46,879 bases of DNA from Polaromonas sp. (GCA_030650875.1 JAUSDK010000231.1:1-46879); one strand, 5' to 3'. Positions 34,618 to 44,787 are shown, numbered from the stretch's first letter. A program made the numbers and translations. The notes: a model not told the origin generated them from the sequence alone.

Positions 34618-35277
34618 TTAGAACCGAATGCCCGCCGGATTGGTCGCAGGCGGTGCCACCTGCGGGGCCGGACGTGGATTGGGCCGGGCGGCGGCTGGCG
34701 CTGAACCTTCGGCGGATCTTGCGGGCGCTTCAGCGACACGTACCAGCGGCGCAGGGGCCGGCCGGCGGTAGCTGGGCGGCAATGCGGAAGACGCCGGATA
34801 GCCTGCAGCATTGAGGAACTGCGTCCACTCGGCATCGGAGAAGCCCTTGAGTTGCTGGCCCCCTATCGTGATGAACGGCAGTGAATTATCGCCACTCAGT
34901 CGCTGAAGCGCCTCGGTATCCTCGTTGGTGGTGACCGTTTTTTCGGTGAACGGAACACCACGGCTGGTCAGCAGGGAAACGCCCGCAAGACAGGGCCCGC
35001 ACTTGTCGCCGGTGTACAGGGTCACCGGGTATTTGGCGGCAACTTGCCGCAACTCATAAGGCAGGCCCGCCGAAGCGCCCGCCGCGGCAGGACCGGCATT
35101 GGCTGGCGTGACCCTCGTTTCGGTGGCAGACGGTGGCGGCTTGTCCGAATAGGTGACCTTTCCGTCCGGCCCAACGATGCGGTAAACCGTCTGGGCCTGC
35201 ACTGCAGGCAACAAGAAACTGCCCGCCAACACGACCAGTGCACCAAGGGCTGAAAATTTAACCGTGTTTGATCTCAT
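34618..35277 (-). CDS. Secreted DUF4124 plus glutaredoxin-like protein
   Basis: A signal peptide (ALGALVVLAGSFLLPAVQAQ) leads to a DUF4124 segment (TVYRIVGPDGKVTYSDKPPP), then a glutaredoxin-like domain with CGPC (VTLYTGDKCGPC) and the cis-Pro motif LPFITIGGQQLKGF, then a Pro/Ala/Arg-rich tail of about 50 residues. It should be a periplasmic thiol-disulfide protein. GGAAA lies before the ATG at 35277. Its tail resembles a disordered linker, possibly cell-wall facing. The redox partner is unknown. Confidence 0.85.
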   Translation of the reverse strand: MRSNTVKFSALGALVVLAGSFLLPAVQAQTVYRIVGPDGKVTYSDKPPPSATETRVTPANAGPAAAGASAGLPYELRQVAAKYPVTLYTGDKCGPCLAGVSLLTSRGVPFTEKTVTTNEDTEALQRLSGDNSLPFITIGGQQLKGFSDAEWTQFLNAAGYPASSALPPSYRRPAPAPLVRVAEAPARSAEGSAPAAARPNPRPAPQVAPPATNPAGIRF

Positions 35278-35316
35278 GTTTTTTTCCATTGTCTTGAACA
35301 CAGGCTTTTCAAACGC

Positions 35317-37374
35317 TCAAGCCATTCCCTGATGGCGCAGCAAGGCATCAATGGACGGCTCGCGGCCCCTGAAGGCTTTGAACGACTCCATGGCGGGGCG
35401 GCTTCCGCCGGCCTCCAGGATGGCCTGCCGGTATTTTCTGCCGGTTTCCACGGTGACCGTCGTTTTACGTTGGTCGGCATTGGCATCCTGCACGGCAGCT
35501 GCGGTTTCTTCAAAGGCCGCGTAAGCGTCTGCCGACAGCACTTCCGCCCATTTGTAGCTGTAGTAGCCCGCTGCATAACCGCCCGAAAAAATGTGGCTGA
35601 AGGTATGCGCGGTGCGGCTGTAGGCCGGGGCCGAAATCACGGCTGTTTCCTTGCGCACTTCATTGAGCAGATCCATCAAATCGTCGGCCGGATTGTGCGA
35701 GGTGTGCAAGAGCATGTCAAACAGTGAAAACTCGACCTGGCGCAGTGTCTGCATGCCGCTCTGGAAGTTCTTGGCCGCCAGCATTTTTTCAAACAGTGCG
35801 CGCGGCAGCGGCTCGCCAGTGTCGACGTGGGCTGTCATGCTTTCCAGCACGTCCCATTCCCAGCAGAAGTTTTCCATGAACTGGCTGGGCAGCTCGACAG
35901 CGTCCCACTCCACACCGCTGATGCCCGAGACATCACGCTCGTTGACCTGCGTGAGCATGTGGTGCAGGCCATGGCCGAACTCGTGAAACAGTGTGGTCAC
36001 ATCGTCGTGGGTGAGCAGCGCCGGCTTGCCGCCTACGCCTTCTGCGAAATTGCAGACCAGGTGCGCCACGGGCGTTTGCAGCACGCCCGTGTCAGGGCGC
36101 AGCCAGCGGGCGCGAACGTCGTCCATCCACGCGCCACCGCGTTTGCCGGTACGGGCCGGCTGGTCGAGGTAGAACTGGCCCACCAGCTGGCCGTTGCGCT
36201 CAATGCGGTAGAAGGCCACGCCGGGTTTCCATACGGGCGCGGAGTCCTCGCGAATGCTGACTTCAAACAGGGTTTCAACGATTTTGAAAAGGCCCGTCAG
36301 CACCTTGGGGGCGGTGAAGTATTGCTTGACCTCTTGTTCGCTGAAGGCGTAGCGCGCTTCCTTGAGCTTTTCGCCAATGTAGGCGTAGTCCCAAGGCTGG
36401 GGGTCGGGCTGATTCAGCGTTTCCAGCGCAAAGGCGCGCAGGTCGGCGATGTCTTTTTCGGCGTAGGGGCGGGCGCGCCGGGCCAGGTCGCGCAAAAAGG
36501 CACTGACCTCTTCGGGCGACTGGGCCATCTTGGCGACCACGGACACTTCTCCGAAATTACGGTAGCTCAGCAGTTGGGCTTCTTCCAGCCGCAGCGCCAG
36601 GATTTCACGAATGATGGCACTGTTGTCGTACTGGCTGAATTCCGCGGGTGCCTGGTCGCTGGCGCGCGTGGTGTAGGCCCGGTAAAGTTTTTCGCGCAAG
36701 GCGCTGCTTTCGGCGAACTGCATGACGGGCAGGTAGCTTGGCATTTTCAGGCTGAGCTTGTAGCCGGCCTTGCCCTCGGCCTCGGCTTGTTCCCGGGCGG
36801 TTTGCAGGACGTCCTCGGGAATCCCGGCTACTTCCTCTGCCGTGGCATAGTAGGCAAAGGCCTGGGTGGCGTCCAGCGCGTTCTCGCTGAACTTCTGGCT
36901 CAGTTCCGCCTGGCGTTCCTGTATTTTGGCGAAACGTTCCTTGGCTGAACCGATCAGTTCAGCGCCTGACAATACAAAGTTGCGCATGGCATTTTTGTGG
37001 GCCTGGCGCTGCTCGGTGTTCAGGCTGGCCACGTCAATGGCCTTGTACTTGGCATACAGGCGCTCGTCGGCACCCAGCCGGGCCCAGAACTCGGTTACCG
37101 CTGGCAGGGCCGCGTTGTAAGCCGCGCGCATCTCAGGCGTATCGGCCACGCTGTTCAAATGGCTGACGGCGCCCCAGGCACGGCCCAGGTTTTCGGTGGC
37201 GACATCGAGCACACGGGCAATGTCGACCCAGGTGGCCGGAAAATCAGGCGCCGTGACCTGCACCAGTGCAGTGTCAGCCTGGACAATCAGGGCGTCCAGC
37301 GCCGGCCCAACATGCTCGGGCAGGATTTGATCAAACAGCGGAAGGTCAGAAAAGTCGAGGAGTGGGTTGGTCAT
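35317..37374 (-). CDS. prlC: Oligopeptidase A (M3 metallopeptidase)
   Basis: This 685-residue protein has the M3 zinc site TTLFHEFGHGLHHML, the upstream RARWLRPDTG and the downstream YSYKWAEVLSADAYAAFEET. Oligopeptidase A cleaves short peptides, including signal-peptide fragments, in the cytoplasm. It is 40 bases upstream of the DUF4124-glutaredoxin gene on the same strand. Confidence 0.95.
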   Translation of the reverse strand: MTNPLLDFSDLPLFDQILPEHVGPALDALIVQADTALVQVTAPDFPATWVDIARVLDVATENLGRAWGAVSHLNSVADTPEMRAAYNAALPAVTEFWARLGADERLYAKYKAIDVASLNTEQRQAHKNAMRNFVLSGAELIGSAKERFAKIQERQAELSQKFSENALDATQAFAYYATAEEVAGIPEDVLQTAREQAEAEGKAGYKLSLKMPSYLPVMQFAESSALREKLYRAYTTRASDQAPAEFSQYDNSAIIREILALRLEEAQLLSYRNFGEVSVVAKMAQSPEEVSAFLRDLARRARPYAEKDIADLRAFALETLNQPDPQPWDYAYIGEKLKEARYAFSEQEVKQYFTAPKVLTGLFKIVETLFEVSIREDSAPVWKPGVAFYRIERNGQLVGQFYLDQPARTGKRGGAWMDDVRARWLRPDTGVLQTPVAHLVCNFAEGVGGKPALLTHDDVTTLFHEFGHGLHHMLTQVNERDVSGISGVEWDAVELPSQFMENFCWEWDVLESMTAHVDTGEPLPRALFEKMLAAKNFQSGMQTLRQVEFSLFDMLLHTSHNPADDLMDLLNEVRKETAVISAPAYSRTAHTFSHIFSGGYAAGYYSYKWAEVLSADAYAAFEETAAAVQDANADQRKTTVTVETGRKYRQAILEAGGSRPAMESFKAFRGREPSIDALLRHQGMA

Positions 37375-37480
37375 GACTTCTAGCTGTGGGCCGATGAAGA
37401 AAATCTAAAGAGCCAGGGCCTGCTGATGACGCCTTGCTGGCCAGAAAAATAAACGCGCCGGCGATGTCCGGGCAAACGTT

Positions 37481-37954
37481 TCAGTCTTGCGAGCGCTTCT
37501 TGACGCTGCGTTGCTTGGGCTTGGCGCGTTTGACGGTGCCGCCCGGGGTCAGGCGCTGGTTGCCGAGCACCCGCAGGGTCTTGACTTCGGGCCGCTGGCC
37601 GTAACGCGAGCTGTTTTTCAGCACCTTGATGTCGCGCGGGCCGGGCATGCGGTCTTCACTGACCTTTTTTTCTTTTTCCGGCAGAGGGCGCCACAGCACC
37701 AGCAGCTTGCCAATGTGCTGGATGGGCGCGGCGTTCAGTTCGTCGGCGAGGGTTTGAAAAATCTGTTCGCGTCCTGCCCGATCGTCGGACTGGACCCGGA
37801 CTTTAATCAGGCCGTGCGCGTTGAGGGCCGCATCAGTTTCCTTCTTGACGGCGTCTGTCAGACCGTCTGAGCCAATCATGACGACGGCGTTGAGGTGATG
37901 CGCTTCGGCGCGGTGATCTTTGCGCTGGGCAGGGGTAAGTTGTATTTGAGCCAT
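37481..37954 (-). CDS. yhbY: YhbY family RNA-binding protein (CRM domain)
   Basis: Residues 1-97 form a CRM/YhbY domain: [49 protein letters not shown], and [13 protein letters not shown]. The rest is a basic Arg/Lys-rich tail ([20 protein letters not shown]) longer than in E. coli YhbY. It associates with pre-50S ribosome particles. It is divergent from rlmE with a 42-base gap. Confidence 0.92.
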   Translation of the reverse strand: MAQIQLTPAQRKDHRAEAHHLNAVVMIGSDGLTDAVKKETDAALNAHGLIKVRVQSDDRAGREQIFQTLADELNAAPIQHIGKLLVLWRPLPEKEKKVSEDRMPGPRDIKVLKNSSRYGQRPEVKTLRVLGNQRLTPGGTVKRAKPKQRSVKKRSQD

Positions 37955-37996
37955 GCCCCAATTATCGGTGGAGTCCGTAAGACGACAATAGCGCGC

Positions 37997-38752
37997 ATGA
38001 AAGTAAATACGAAGTCAGATGCAAGTGCCCCTGTAAAGGCGGCCGCAAAAGCCACCACAAGCCTGGCGGGGAAGGCAAATCCCAAGGGCAAGAAGGTCAA
38101 TAAGGCGTGGTTGCACGAGCACATTAACGATCCCTATGTAAAGCTTGCCAAAAGAGAGGGCTACCGGGCCCGCGCCGCCTACAAGCTGAAGGAAATGGAT
38201 GAAACGCTTGGCTTGATCAAGCCTGGTGACTGCGTGGTGGACCTGGGCAGCACGCCTGGTGCCTGGAGTCAGTACGTGCGTCGCAAGCTCTCGCCCTCCG
38301 GGGCGGCGGCCGGCGAGCTCAAGGGCCGCATCATCGGCCTGGACATGCTGCCGATGGAACCCATTGAGGGCGTGGTCTTTATCCAGGGCGACTTTCGCGA
38401 GCTGGAAGTGCTTGAAAAACTGGAACGAGCCCTGGTCACTGACGCCAGGGCGGTTGCAGTGGACCTTGTTATTTCCGACATGGCCCCCAATCTGTCTGGC
38501 ATTGAGTCGGCTGATGCGGCCCGCATCACGGATCTGGTTGAGTTGGCGGTAGAGTTTGCCCAGAAGCACATGAAGCCGGAAGGCGCGCTCGTCGTCAAGC
38601 TGTTTCATGGAAGCGGCTACGACCAATTGGTCAAACTGTTTCGCGCGACCTTCAAGGTGGTCAAGCCCATGAAGCCAAAGGCCTCCCGGTCCAATTCGTC
38701 TGAAACCTTTCTGGTGGGGCGAGGCCTCAAAAACCGGAATGAGCCGGATTAA
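37997..38752 (+). CDS. rlmE: 23S rRNA (uridine(2552)-2'-O)-methyltransferase
   Basis: This 251-residue protein has a Lys/Ala-rich N-terminal extension of about 30 residues, then the FtsJ core: [32 protein letters not shown] (SAM), [11 protein letters not shown] and [11 protein letters not shown], and SNSSETFLV. These hold the K-D-K-E tetrad. It methylates U2552 in the ribosomal A loop. It starts at 37997 and precedes ftsH, as in E. coli. Confidence 0.96.
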   Translation: MKVNTKSDASAPVKAAAKATTSLAGKANPKGKKVNKAWLHEHINDPYVKLAKREGYRARAAYKLKEMDETLGLIKPGDCVVDLGSTPGAWSQYVRRKLSPSGAAAGELKGRIIGLDMLPMEPIEGVVFIQGDFRELEVLEKLERALVTDARAVAVDLVISDMAPNLSGIESADAARITDLVELAVEFAQKHMKPEGALVVKLFHGSGYDQLVKLFRATFKVVKPMKPKASRSNSSETFLVGRGLKNRNEPD

Positions 38753-38894
38753 GTCGCAAACGTGAAGCGCAAGAGGGTAGAAATTGCCTAAATCCGCTTG
38801 AAGTCAAGGGGCGTAATGCGCTTCGTGATGTTTTTACCCTTGAAACGCCTAAAATCGGGCGCATGTGCCTTTTGTTCTTACACCGGAGTAGTCC

Positions 38895-40820
38895 TTGAAC
38901 AATCAGTGGTTTCCAAAAATTGCAATCTGGCTGGTCATAGCCATGGTCCTGTTCACCGTTTTCAAGCAATTTGATACGCGTGGCGCTGCGGGTTCGAGTT
39001 ACTTGGGTTATTCCGAGTTTCTGGAGGAGGTGCGCGGCAAACGGATCAAGGCCGCGACGATCGCTGAAGGCCAGGGCGGCACCGAAATATCGGCGGTGAC
39101 CACGGACGACCGCAAGGTTCGCACCACGGCGACTTACCTCGACCGCGGTCTGGTGGGTGACCTGATCGCCAACGATGTGAAGTTCGATGTCAAAGCGCGC
39201 GAAGAGGGCTCATTGCTCATGACGCTGCTGGTCAGCTGGGGCCCCATGCTGCTGCTGATTGGCGTATGGGTTTACTTCATGCGGCAAATGCAGGGCGGCG
39301 GCAAGGGCGGGGCGTTCAGTTTCGGTAAATCCAAGGCCCGCATGCTCGATGAGTCCACAAATCCCGTGACATTTGCAGACGTTGCCGGCTGCGACGAGGC
39401 CAAGGAAGAAGTCAAGGAAGTGGTTGATTTCCTGAAAGACCCCCAGCGCTTCCAGAAGCTTGGCGGCCGCATTCCGCGCGGCTTGCTGCTGGTCGGCCCT
39501 CCGGGCACCGGTAAAACGCTGCTTGCCAAGGGCATTGCGGGCGAAGCGAAAGTGCCGTTTTTCTCGATCTCGGGTTCCGATTTCGTCGAAATGTTTGTCG
39601 GCGTAGGCGCAGCCCGCGTGCGTGACATGTTTGAAAACGCCAAGAAAAATGCGCCTTGCATCATCTTCATTGACGAAATTGACGCCGTGGGCCGCCAGCG
39701 TGGCGCTGGCGTGGGCGGCGGCAATGATGAACGCGAGCAAACCTTGAACCAGATGCTGGTCGAGATGGACGGCTTTGAGACCAACGTCGGTGTGATCGTG
39801 GTGGCTGCCACCAACCGCCCCGATATTTTGGATGCCGCCTTGCTGCGCCCTGGCCGTTTTGACCGTCAGGTGTATGTGACGCTACCCGACATCCGTGGCC
39901 GCGAGCAGATTTTGAACGTGCACATGCGCAAGGTCCCGTTGGGCCAGGACGTCAACGCGAGCGTCATTGCCCGCGGCACGCCTGGCATGTCGGGCGCTGA
40001 CTTGGCCAATCTGTGCAACGAAGCCGCGCTGATGGCTGCCCGCCGCAGTGCCCGTGTGGTCGAGATGCAGGACTTTGAGAAAGCCAAAGACAAGATCCTG
40101 ATGGGCCCAGAGCGTAAAAGCATGGTCATGCCCGAAGAAGAGCGCAGGAACACCGCTTACCACGAGTCCGGCCATGCGCTGCTCGGCAAGTTGCTGCCCA
40201 AGTGTGACCCGGTGCATAAAGTCACCATCATTCCGCGTGGCCGCGCCTTGGGCGTCACGATGAGCCTGCCGGCGCAAGACCGCTACAGCTATGACCGCGA
40301 GTACATGCTCAGCCAGATCAGCATGCTGTTTGGTGGCCGTATTGCTGAAGAAGTCTTCATGAACCAGATGACGACCGGCGCGAGCAACGACTTTGAACGT
40401 GCCACGGCTCTGGCCCGCGACATGGTCACCCGCTACGGCATGTCCGAGGCGCTGGGCCCCATGGTGTACGCTGAAAACGAAGGCGAAGTGTTCCTGGGTC
40501 GCTCGGTCACCAAGACCAACAATGTGAGCGAGTCCACCATGCAGAAGGTCGACATGGAAGTGCGCCGCATCATTGACCAGCAGTACGCTCAGGCGCGCAA
40601 GCTGATCGAAGACAACAAGGACAAGATCCACGCCATGGCCAAGGCACTGCTGGAGTGGGAGACCATCGACGTTGAACAACTCGACGACATCATTGCCGGC
40701 AAGGAGCCGCGTCCGCCCAAGGACTGGACGCCGCGCAATCCTTCCGTGGGTGGTGGCAGCGATGGCCCCAGCGGCGGTACACCTGCGGTGACTACCGAGC
40801 CTGCACCGACTGCGGCTTGA
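38895..40820 (+). CDS. ftsH: ATP-dependent zinc metalloprotease FtsH
   Basis: This 641-residue protein has two N-terminal transmembrane helices around a small periplasmic domain, an AAA motor (Walker [10 protein letters not shown], Walker [35 protein letters not shown]) and the zinc protease site [10 protein letters not shown]. It degrades membrane and regulatory proteins. The start is a TTG at 38895 with CGGAG eight bases upstream; no ATG lies at the right place. Confidence 0.97.
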   Translation: MNNQWFPKIAIWLVIAMVLFTVFKQFDTRGAAGSSYLGYSEFLEEVRGKRIKAATIAEGQGGTEISAVTTDDRKVRTTATYLDRGLVGDLIANDVKFDVKAREEGSLLMTLLVSWGPMLLLIGVWVYFMRQMQGGGKGGAFSFGKSKARMLDESTNPVTFADVAGCDEAKEEVKEVVDFLKDPQRFQKLGGRIPRGLLLVGPPGTGKTLLAKGIAGEAKVPFFSISGSDFVEMFVGVGAARVRDMFENAKKNAPCIIFIDEIDAVGRQRGAGVGGGNDEREQTLNQMLVEMDGFETNVGVIVVAATNRPDILDAALLRPGRFDRQVYVTLPDIRGREQILNVHMRKVPLGQDVNASVIARGTPGMSGADLANLCNEAALMAARRSARVVEMQDFEKAKDKILMGPERKSMVMPEEERRNTAYHESGHALLGKLLPKCDPVHKVTIIPRGRALGVTMSLPAQDRYSYDREYMLSQISMLFGGRIAEEVFMNQMTTGASNDFERATALARDMVTRYGMSEALGPMVYAENEGEVFLGRSVTKTNNVSESTMQKVDMEVRRIIDQQYAQARKLIEDNKDKIHAMAKALLEWETIDVEQLDDIIAGKEPRPPKDWTPRNPSVGGGSDGPSGGTPAVTTEPAPTAA

Positions 40821-40849
40821 AGACCGGCGAGAAACTGCTTTTAAACCAT

Positions 40850-40880
40850 GAAAACCGGGGCGAGTCCCCGGTTTTCTTTT
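40850..40880 (+). terminator. Intrinsic terminator after ftsH
   Basis: GAAAACCGGGG and CCCCGGTTTTC pair around CGAGT, with more T following. The folP start is 27 bases further on, so folP may have reduced read-through. Confidence 0.82.
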
Positions 40881-40906
40881 TGGCGGCAGATTGCTGCCCG
40901 CTTGAG

Positions 40907-41776
40907 ATGAGCATTCAACAAAAAACACCCCCCGTGATCTGGCAGACATCGCGCTTTCAGATTGACTTGTCCACGCCGCGCGTCATGGGCATTGTCAACG
41001 TCACACCCGACTCCTTTTCCGACGGCGGCAAGCACTTTGTGCCGGGCGGTGGTTTTTCGGGTGTGTTTGCGCACTGCGAGCGGTTGCTCAAGGACGGCGT
41101 CGACCTGCTCGACATCGGCGGTGAATCAACCCGACCCGGGGCGCCACCCGTGCCGCTGGAGGAAGAGCTGGCGCGCGTGCTGCCTGTCGTGCGTCATGCT
41201 GTGACGCTTGGCGTGCCGATATCGGTGGATACCTACAAGCCCGAGGTGATGCAGGCGGTGCTGGATCTGGGCGCAGACATCATCAACGACATTTGGGCGC
41301 TGCGCCAGCCGGGTGCTGTGGAGCAGGTAGCCGCTCATCCGGCTTGCGGGGTTTGCCTGATGCACATGCACCGCGAGCCCGAAACCATGCAGATGGCGCC
41401 AATGGACGGCGACGTGGTGCCGCAGGTGCTGTCTTTCCTGGCGCATGCAGCGCAAAGCCTGGAAGACGCAGGCGTGGAAAAGAGCCGAATCATGCTGGAT
41501 GTGGGCATAGGGTTCGGGAAGACTGTAGCGCAGAATTTTTCGCTGCTGGCACGTCAGCAAGAGATTCTGGCGGCTGGCTATCCGTTGCTGGCGGCCTGGT
41601 CGCGCAAGTCGTCCCTGGCGGCTGTGGCATCGGCAGACATGGCCGAAATGGCCGACCGAATGGTGCCCAGCGTGGCCGCGGCTTTGCTGGCGGTTGAGCG
41701 CGGAGCCCGCATCGTGCGTGTTCACGATGTACGCGAGACGGTCCAAGCCCTGAAGGTTTGGGTGGCTGCGCGATAG
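40907..41776 (+). CDS. folP: Dihydropteroate synthase
   Basis: This 289-residue protein has GIVNVTPDSFSDGGKHF, LLDIGGESTRPGAPPVP, ISVDTYKPEVMQAVLDLGAD, IINDIWAL, LMHMHREPETMQ, LDVGIGFGKTVAQNFSLL and AAWSRKSSLA, all conserved DHPS segments. It joins pteridine pyrophosphate and p-aminobenzoate in folate synthesis and is the sulfonamide target. The ATG at 40907 avoids overlap with the ftsH terminator. Confidence 0.96.
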   Translation: MSIQQKTPPVIWQTSRFQIDLSTPRVMGIVNVTPDSFSDGGKHFVPGGGFSGVFAHCERLLKDGVDLLDIGGESTRPGAPPVPLEEELARVLPVVRHAVTLGVPISVDTYKPEVMQAVLDLGADIINDIWALRQPGAVEQVAAHPACGVCLMHMHREPETMQMAPMDGDVVPQVLSFLAHAAQSLEDAGVEKSRIMLDVGIGFGKTVAQNFSLLARQQEILAAGYPLLAAWSRKSSLAAVASADMAEMADRMVPSVAAALLAVERGARIVRVHDVRETVQALKVWVAAR

Positions 41777-41917
41777 CCTGAGGGATCTGGAGCAATTGCG
41801 CTACCGCAAGAACGCACTTCTTGTCGCCTCGGGTCTGCCAGCGCAAGCTTCTAAAATCGGGCAAACCTGCAAACCTTTTTACTCACCAATAACAACCAGC
41901 CCACAGGGTTCATCCAC

Positions 41918-43249
41918 ATGACAAGAAAATACTTTGGCACTGATGGTATTCGCGGCACGGTCGGCCAGCCGCCCATCACGCCCGACTTTGTGCTCAAGCT
42001 CGCGCACGCCGTGGGCCGCGTCCTTCGCAAGTCCGAGTCCCGCCCCACCGTGCTAATTGGCAAGGACACCCGTATTTCGGGTTACATGCTGGAAAGTGCG
42101 CTGGAGTCCGGTTTCAATTCGGCCGGTGTCGATGTGGTGCTCCTGGGACCTCTGCCCACCCCGGGTGTGGCCTACCTCACGCGGGCCCAGCGCGCCAGCT
42201 TGGGCGTGGTGATCAGCGCCAGCCACAATCCCTTTGCGGACAACGGGATCAAATTTTTCAGTGCGCAAGGCACCAAGCTCAATGATGAATGGGAACTGGC
42301 GGTGGAAGCCTCGCTTGAGGAGCCGCCAGTCTGGGCTGACTCGGCTTCGCTGGGCAAGTCCCGCCGCCTGGAGGATGCTGCGGGTCGCTACACCGAATTT
42401 TGCAAGAGCACGTTTGCGCATGACCTGACGCTCAAAGGCCTGAAAATCGTGGTGGATGGCGCCAACGGTGCGGCGTATCACATCGCGCCCATGGTGTTTC
42501 ATGAACTGGGGGCTGAAGTGATTGCCATCGGCTGCACGCCCAACGGACTGAATATCAACCACGAGGTGGGCGCCACCCACCCTGAAGCGCTGATCAAGGC
42601 GGTTCGCGCCAATAACGCGGATTACGGAATCGCACTTGACGGCGATGCCGACCGGTTGCAAATCGTGGACGCGCAGGGGCGGCTTTTCAACGGTGACGAA
42701 GTGCTGTTCCTGATGGTTAACGAGCGGCTGGCACGCGGTGAAAAAGTGCCGGGCACCGTCGGCACCCTGATGACCAACATGGCGGTGGAAGTCGCCTTGA
42801 AGGCCAGGGGCGTCGAGTTCGTGCGCGCCAAGGTTGGCGACCGCTACGTGCTTGAAGAACTCGACAAGCGCGGCTGGCTGCTGGGCGGCGAGGGCTCGGG
42901 CCACCTGCTGGCGCTGGACAAGCACACGACCGGCGACGGCCTGATCAGCGCCCTGCAGGTGCTACAGGCCTGCGTGCGCAGCAAGAAGACCCTGGGCCAA
43001 CTGCTGGCTGACGTGGTGCTGTTTCCGCAGACGCTGATCAATGTGCGCCTTCAGCCCGGGCAGGACTGGCAGAGCAGCGCTGAGTTGGCGATGCAAACCA
43101 AGGCAGTGGAGATCGAACTCGGCGACAGCGGGCGCATCCTGATCCGCGCCAGCGGCACCGAGCCGCTGCTGCGGGTCATGGTGGAGGCACGCGATGCCGA
43201 ACAGGCCAAGGCCTGCGCCGAGCGCGTTGCAGATACCGTTCGCCTCTAA
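41918..43249 (+). CDS. glmM: Phosphoglucosamine mutase
   Basis: This 443-residue protein begins [20 protein letters not shown], has the phosphoserine loop [15 protein letters not shown] (S102), the metal loop LDGDADRLQ, the sugar-binding [20 protein letters not shown] and the phosphate-binding [15 protein letters not shown]. It makes glucosamine 1-phosphate for peptidoglycan and lipopolysaccharide. It completes the conserved ftsH-folP-glmM order. Confidence 0.97.
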   Translation: MTRKYFGTDGIRGTVGQPPITPDFVLKLAHAVGRVLRKSESRPTVLIGKDTRISGYMLESALESGFNSAGVDVVLLGPLPTPGVAYLTRAQRASLGVVISASHNPFADNGIKFFSAQGTKLNDEWELAVEASLEEPPVWADSASLGKSRRLEDAAGRYTEFCKSTFAHDLTLKGLKIVVDGANGAAYHIAPMVFHELGAEVIAIGCTPNGLNINHEVGATHPEALIKAVRANNADYGIALDGDADRLQIVDAQGRLFNGDEVLFLMVNERLARGEKVPGTVGTLMTNMAVEVALKARGVEFVRAKVGDRYVLEELDKRGWLLGGEGSGHLLALDKHTTGDGLISALQVLQACVRSKKTLGQLLADVVLFPQTLINVRLQPGQDWQSSAELAMQTKAVEIELGDSGRILIRASGTEPLLRVMVEARDAEQAKACAERVADTVRL

Positions 43250-43323
43250 CTGCAGGAAGTTGCCGGGGCTCTTCAGGCCTGATGTCCGCCGGCTCTATAA
43301 GCGGTTGGCTGTTGGCGCCCGTG

Positions 43324-43713
43324 CTAGTCGTTTACAGCGGCGACTTCTTCGGTGGCGAAACCCGCTGGCAAGACCACTTCCAGCATTTCAATGTCCTCGC
43401 TGTGGCCCAGTTCGCGGTGGCGAATGCCGGGCGGCTGGTGGACGCACGATCCGGCCTCCAGGCGGACAACGCCTTGGCCTTCATATTCGAATTCGATCCA
43501 GCCCTTCAAAACATAGACGAGCTGAAACGCTGTCTTGTGAAGGTGAGGCTGACTTGAGAAGTCCTTCCCCGACGCCGCCCGGATGACATGTGCGTCAACC
43601 TGGCCCCGCGTTGCCGTCTTGATGCCGAGATCGCGGTATTCAAAGAAAGAACGAAGACCTCGTTCAAACTCCGCGTCCTTGGCGTGGGACACGACAAAGC
43701 CCTGAATGGTCAT
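43324..43713 (-). CDS. Cupin domain protein
   Basis: This 129-residue single-domain cupin has the first motif around QPHLHKTAFQLVYVLKGWIE and the second around LEAGSCVHQPPGIRHRELGH, giving His ligands for a metal. GAGGAAA precedes ATG 43713. The substrate is unknown; small cupins of this shape are often dioxygenase-like or sugar-binding. The LysR scar beside it may once have been its regulator. Confidence 0.82.
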   Translation of the reverse strand: MTIQGFVVSHAKDAEFERGLRSFFEYRDLGIKTATRGQVDAHVIRAASGKDFSSQPHLHKTAFQLVYVLKGWIEFEYEGQGVVRLEAGSCVHQPPGIRHRELGHSEDIEMLEVVLPAGFATEEVAAVND

Positions 43714-43756
43714 GCGATTTCCTCTTTGGTGGTGCATGGGTGTTGCGTTGAATTTT

Positions 43757-43962
43757 ATGCGACCTGCTTCCATTCTCACGACCACCAACCTGATTGCCGA
43801 AACCGACATGCCCGGCATGGGCTGCTCAAGGTGTTACCGTGCTTCATCCAGCACAAGATGGAGTCGTTTGGCGCCATTACCCGCAAGGACAGGCCGCTGA
43901 GCGAGGCCGCCCGGTTTTTTCTCTCGGCACTTCATTCGCGTGAACTGCCCGGGTGGCTTTAA
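43757..43962 (+). pseudogene. C-terminal remnant of a LysR-family regulator
   Basis: One frame reads PASILTTTNLIAETDMPGMG, resembling the effector domain of LysR proteins. A shift at about 43820 continues LLKVLPCFIQHKM, then FGAITRKDRPLSEAARFFLS, a typical LysR C-terminal end, to a TAA at 43960-43962. The DNA-binding half is missing. It is a scar, not a working regulator. Confidence 0.55.
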
Positions 43963-43965
43963 GCC

Positions 43966-44109
43966 TTATTCCCCAGCCCGCTTGGCATCCTCATCCATCT
44001 TGCCCATGAACAGGCGCAGGAAAAACACGCCCATGCCGATCATGAAGGCGATGCCAATCACGCTCATCAGGCCGTAGTCGGTGGAGAAGAGGTCGGTCAG
44101 TAATTTCAT
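43966..44109 (-). CDS. DUF3149 small membrane protein
   Basis: This 47-residue protein begins MKLLTDLFSTDYGLMSVIGI, has one transmembrane helix (GIAFMIGMGVFFLRLFMG) and ends KMDEDAKRAGE. This is the DUF3149 family of very short proteins in Betaproteobacteria; the function is unknown. GGGAG lies eight bases before the ATG. Its stop is almost adjacent to the end of the LysR scar. An FNR-like palindrome lies 57-70 bases upstream of its start. It is too short for default gene calling. Confidence 0.8.
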   Translation of the reverse strand: MKLLTDLFSTDYGLMSVIGIAFMIGMGVFFLRLFMGKMDEDAKRAGE

Positions 44110-44165
44110 GCAGATGGCTCCCGGAGTTGTAATGATCAGTATCTGCCATCCAGCGGCTTTGAAAC

Positions 44166-44179
44166 ATGATCCTGGTCAA
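44166..44179. promoter_or_regulatory. FNR/ANR-like box upstream of DUF3149 gene
   Basis: On the minus strand TTGACCAGGATCAT matches TTGAT-N4-ATCAA with two mismatches. Its distance to the DUF3149 start suits a -41 site of an oxygen-sensing activator. Confidence 0.45.
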
Positions 44180-44209
44180 GGTTCTGTGCCTTCTCCAGCC
44201 GGGCAGGGC

Positions 44210-44716
44210 TCAGGCAGGCTGCCTGGCGGCGTCCGCAGTGGCGTGGTCGGAACAACTGGCACCACCGCAGCCGTGGATGACGTCTGCCGGCAAGGCCTCG
44301 GGCATGGCGACCGTGCCGGTGGCCGGGTCGTAGCCGATGCGGCGCAGGTGCAGCGCCAGCGCCGCGTCCATGGACTGGGCGTGCTGCGGGAACCAGATGG
44401 CCAGTTCCCGCGCCATCTGGCGCACGACCCCCAAGTCACCGGCTTCGCCGCTGGTGATGCCTTCACGCAGTACTTGCAGCACGATCTTGTGCTGCACGCT
44501 GTGACAGTTGCCGGACGAGAACCGTGTGCTCTGCATCCATTGGTCCTCGCGGCTGAAGTGATCGTCGGTGTGGGCCACCAGCGCGCACCAGTGGGCCAGC
44601 AGTTCATCGTCGGCGGCAGTCTCTACCTGCGCCAGCAGTACCACGAATTCGCGGTGAGTGTCATCCATCACGGGGAGGTCCAGCGCAAGTGCGTCTGACC
44701 ATTCAAGATTCGGCAT
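44210..44716 (-). CDS. Hemerythrin domain protein
   Basis: This 168-residue protein has the hemerythrin iron ligands: H21 (MDDTHREF), H53 and E57 (DDHFSRED), H72/H76 (NCHSVQHKIV), and H112 with D117 (FPQHAQSMD). Hemerythrins bind oxygen or sense it at a di-iron site. After about residue 120 the protein has an extra segment with cysteines near the end (GCGGASC). The ATG at 44716 gives the usual MPNLEWSDAL. It is divergent from uspA with FNR-like boxes between. Confidence 0.88.
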   Translation of the reverse strand: MPNLEWSDALALDLPVMDDTHREFVVLLAQVETAADDELLAHWCALVAHTDDHFSREDQWMQSTRFSSGNCHSVQHKIVLQVLREGITSGEAGDLGVVRQMARELAIWFPQHAQSMDAALALHLRRIGYDPATGTVAMPEALPADVIHGCGGASCSDHATADAARQPA

Positions 44717-44773
44717 GTGTTGGGCTCCTGGTTGTCCAGCGCAAGAGCTTACGCAATGGCGACCTGAAGAGTT

Positions 44774-44787
44774 TTGATCCAGGTCAT
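44774..44787. promoter_or_regulatory. FNR/ANR-like box (first) between hemerythrin and uspA
   Basis: TTGATCCAGGTCAT matches TTGAT-N4-ATCAA at 8 of 10 defined positions. It lies 94 bases before uspA and 58 bases before the hemerythrin start. Confidence 0.45.

Noticed and set aside
35827-36948. A 373-codon open frame on the plus strand
   Set aside because: It is antisense to oligopeptidase A, whose zinc site and full length are clear.
38840-38855. TTGAAA and TAAAAT before ftsH as a promoter
   Set aside because: They are only 4 bases apart, so they cannot be a -35/-10 pair; no other -35 was convincing.
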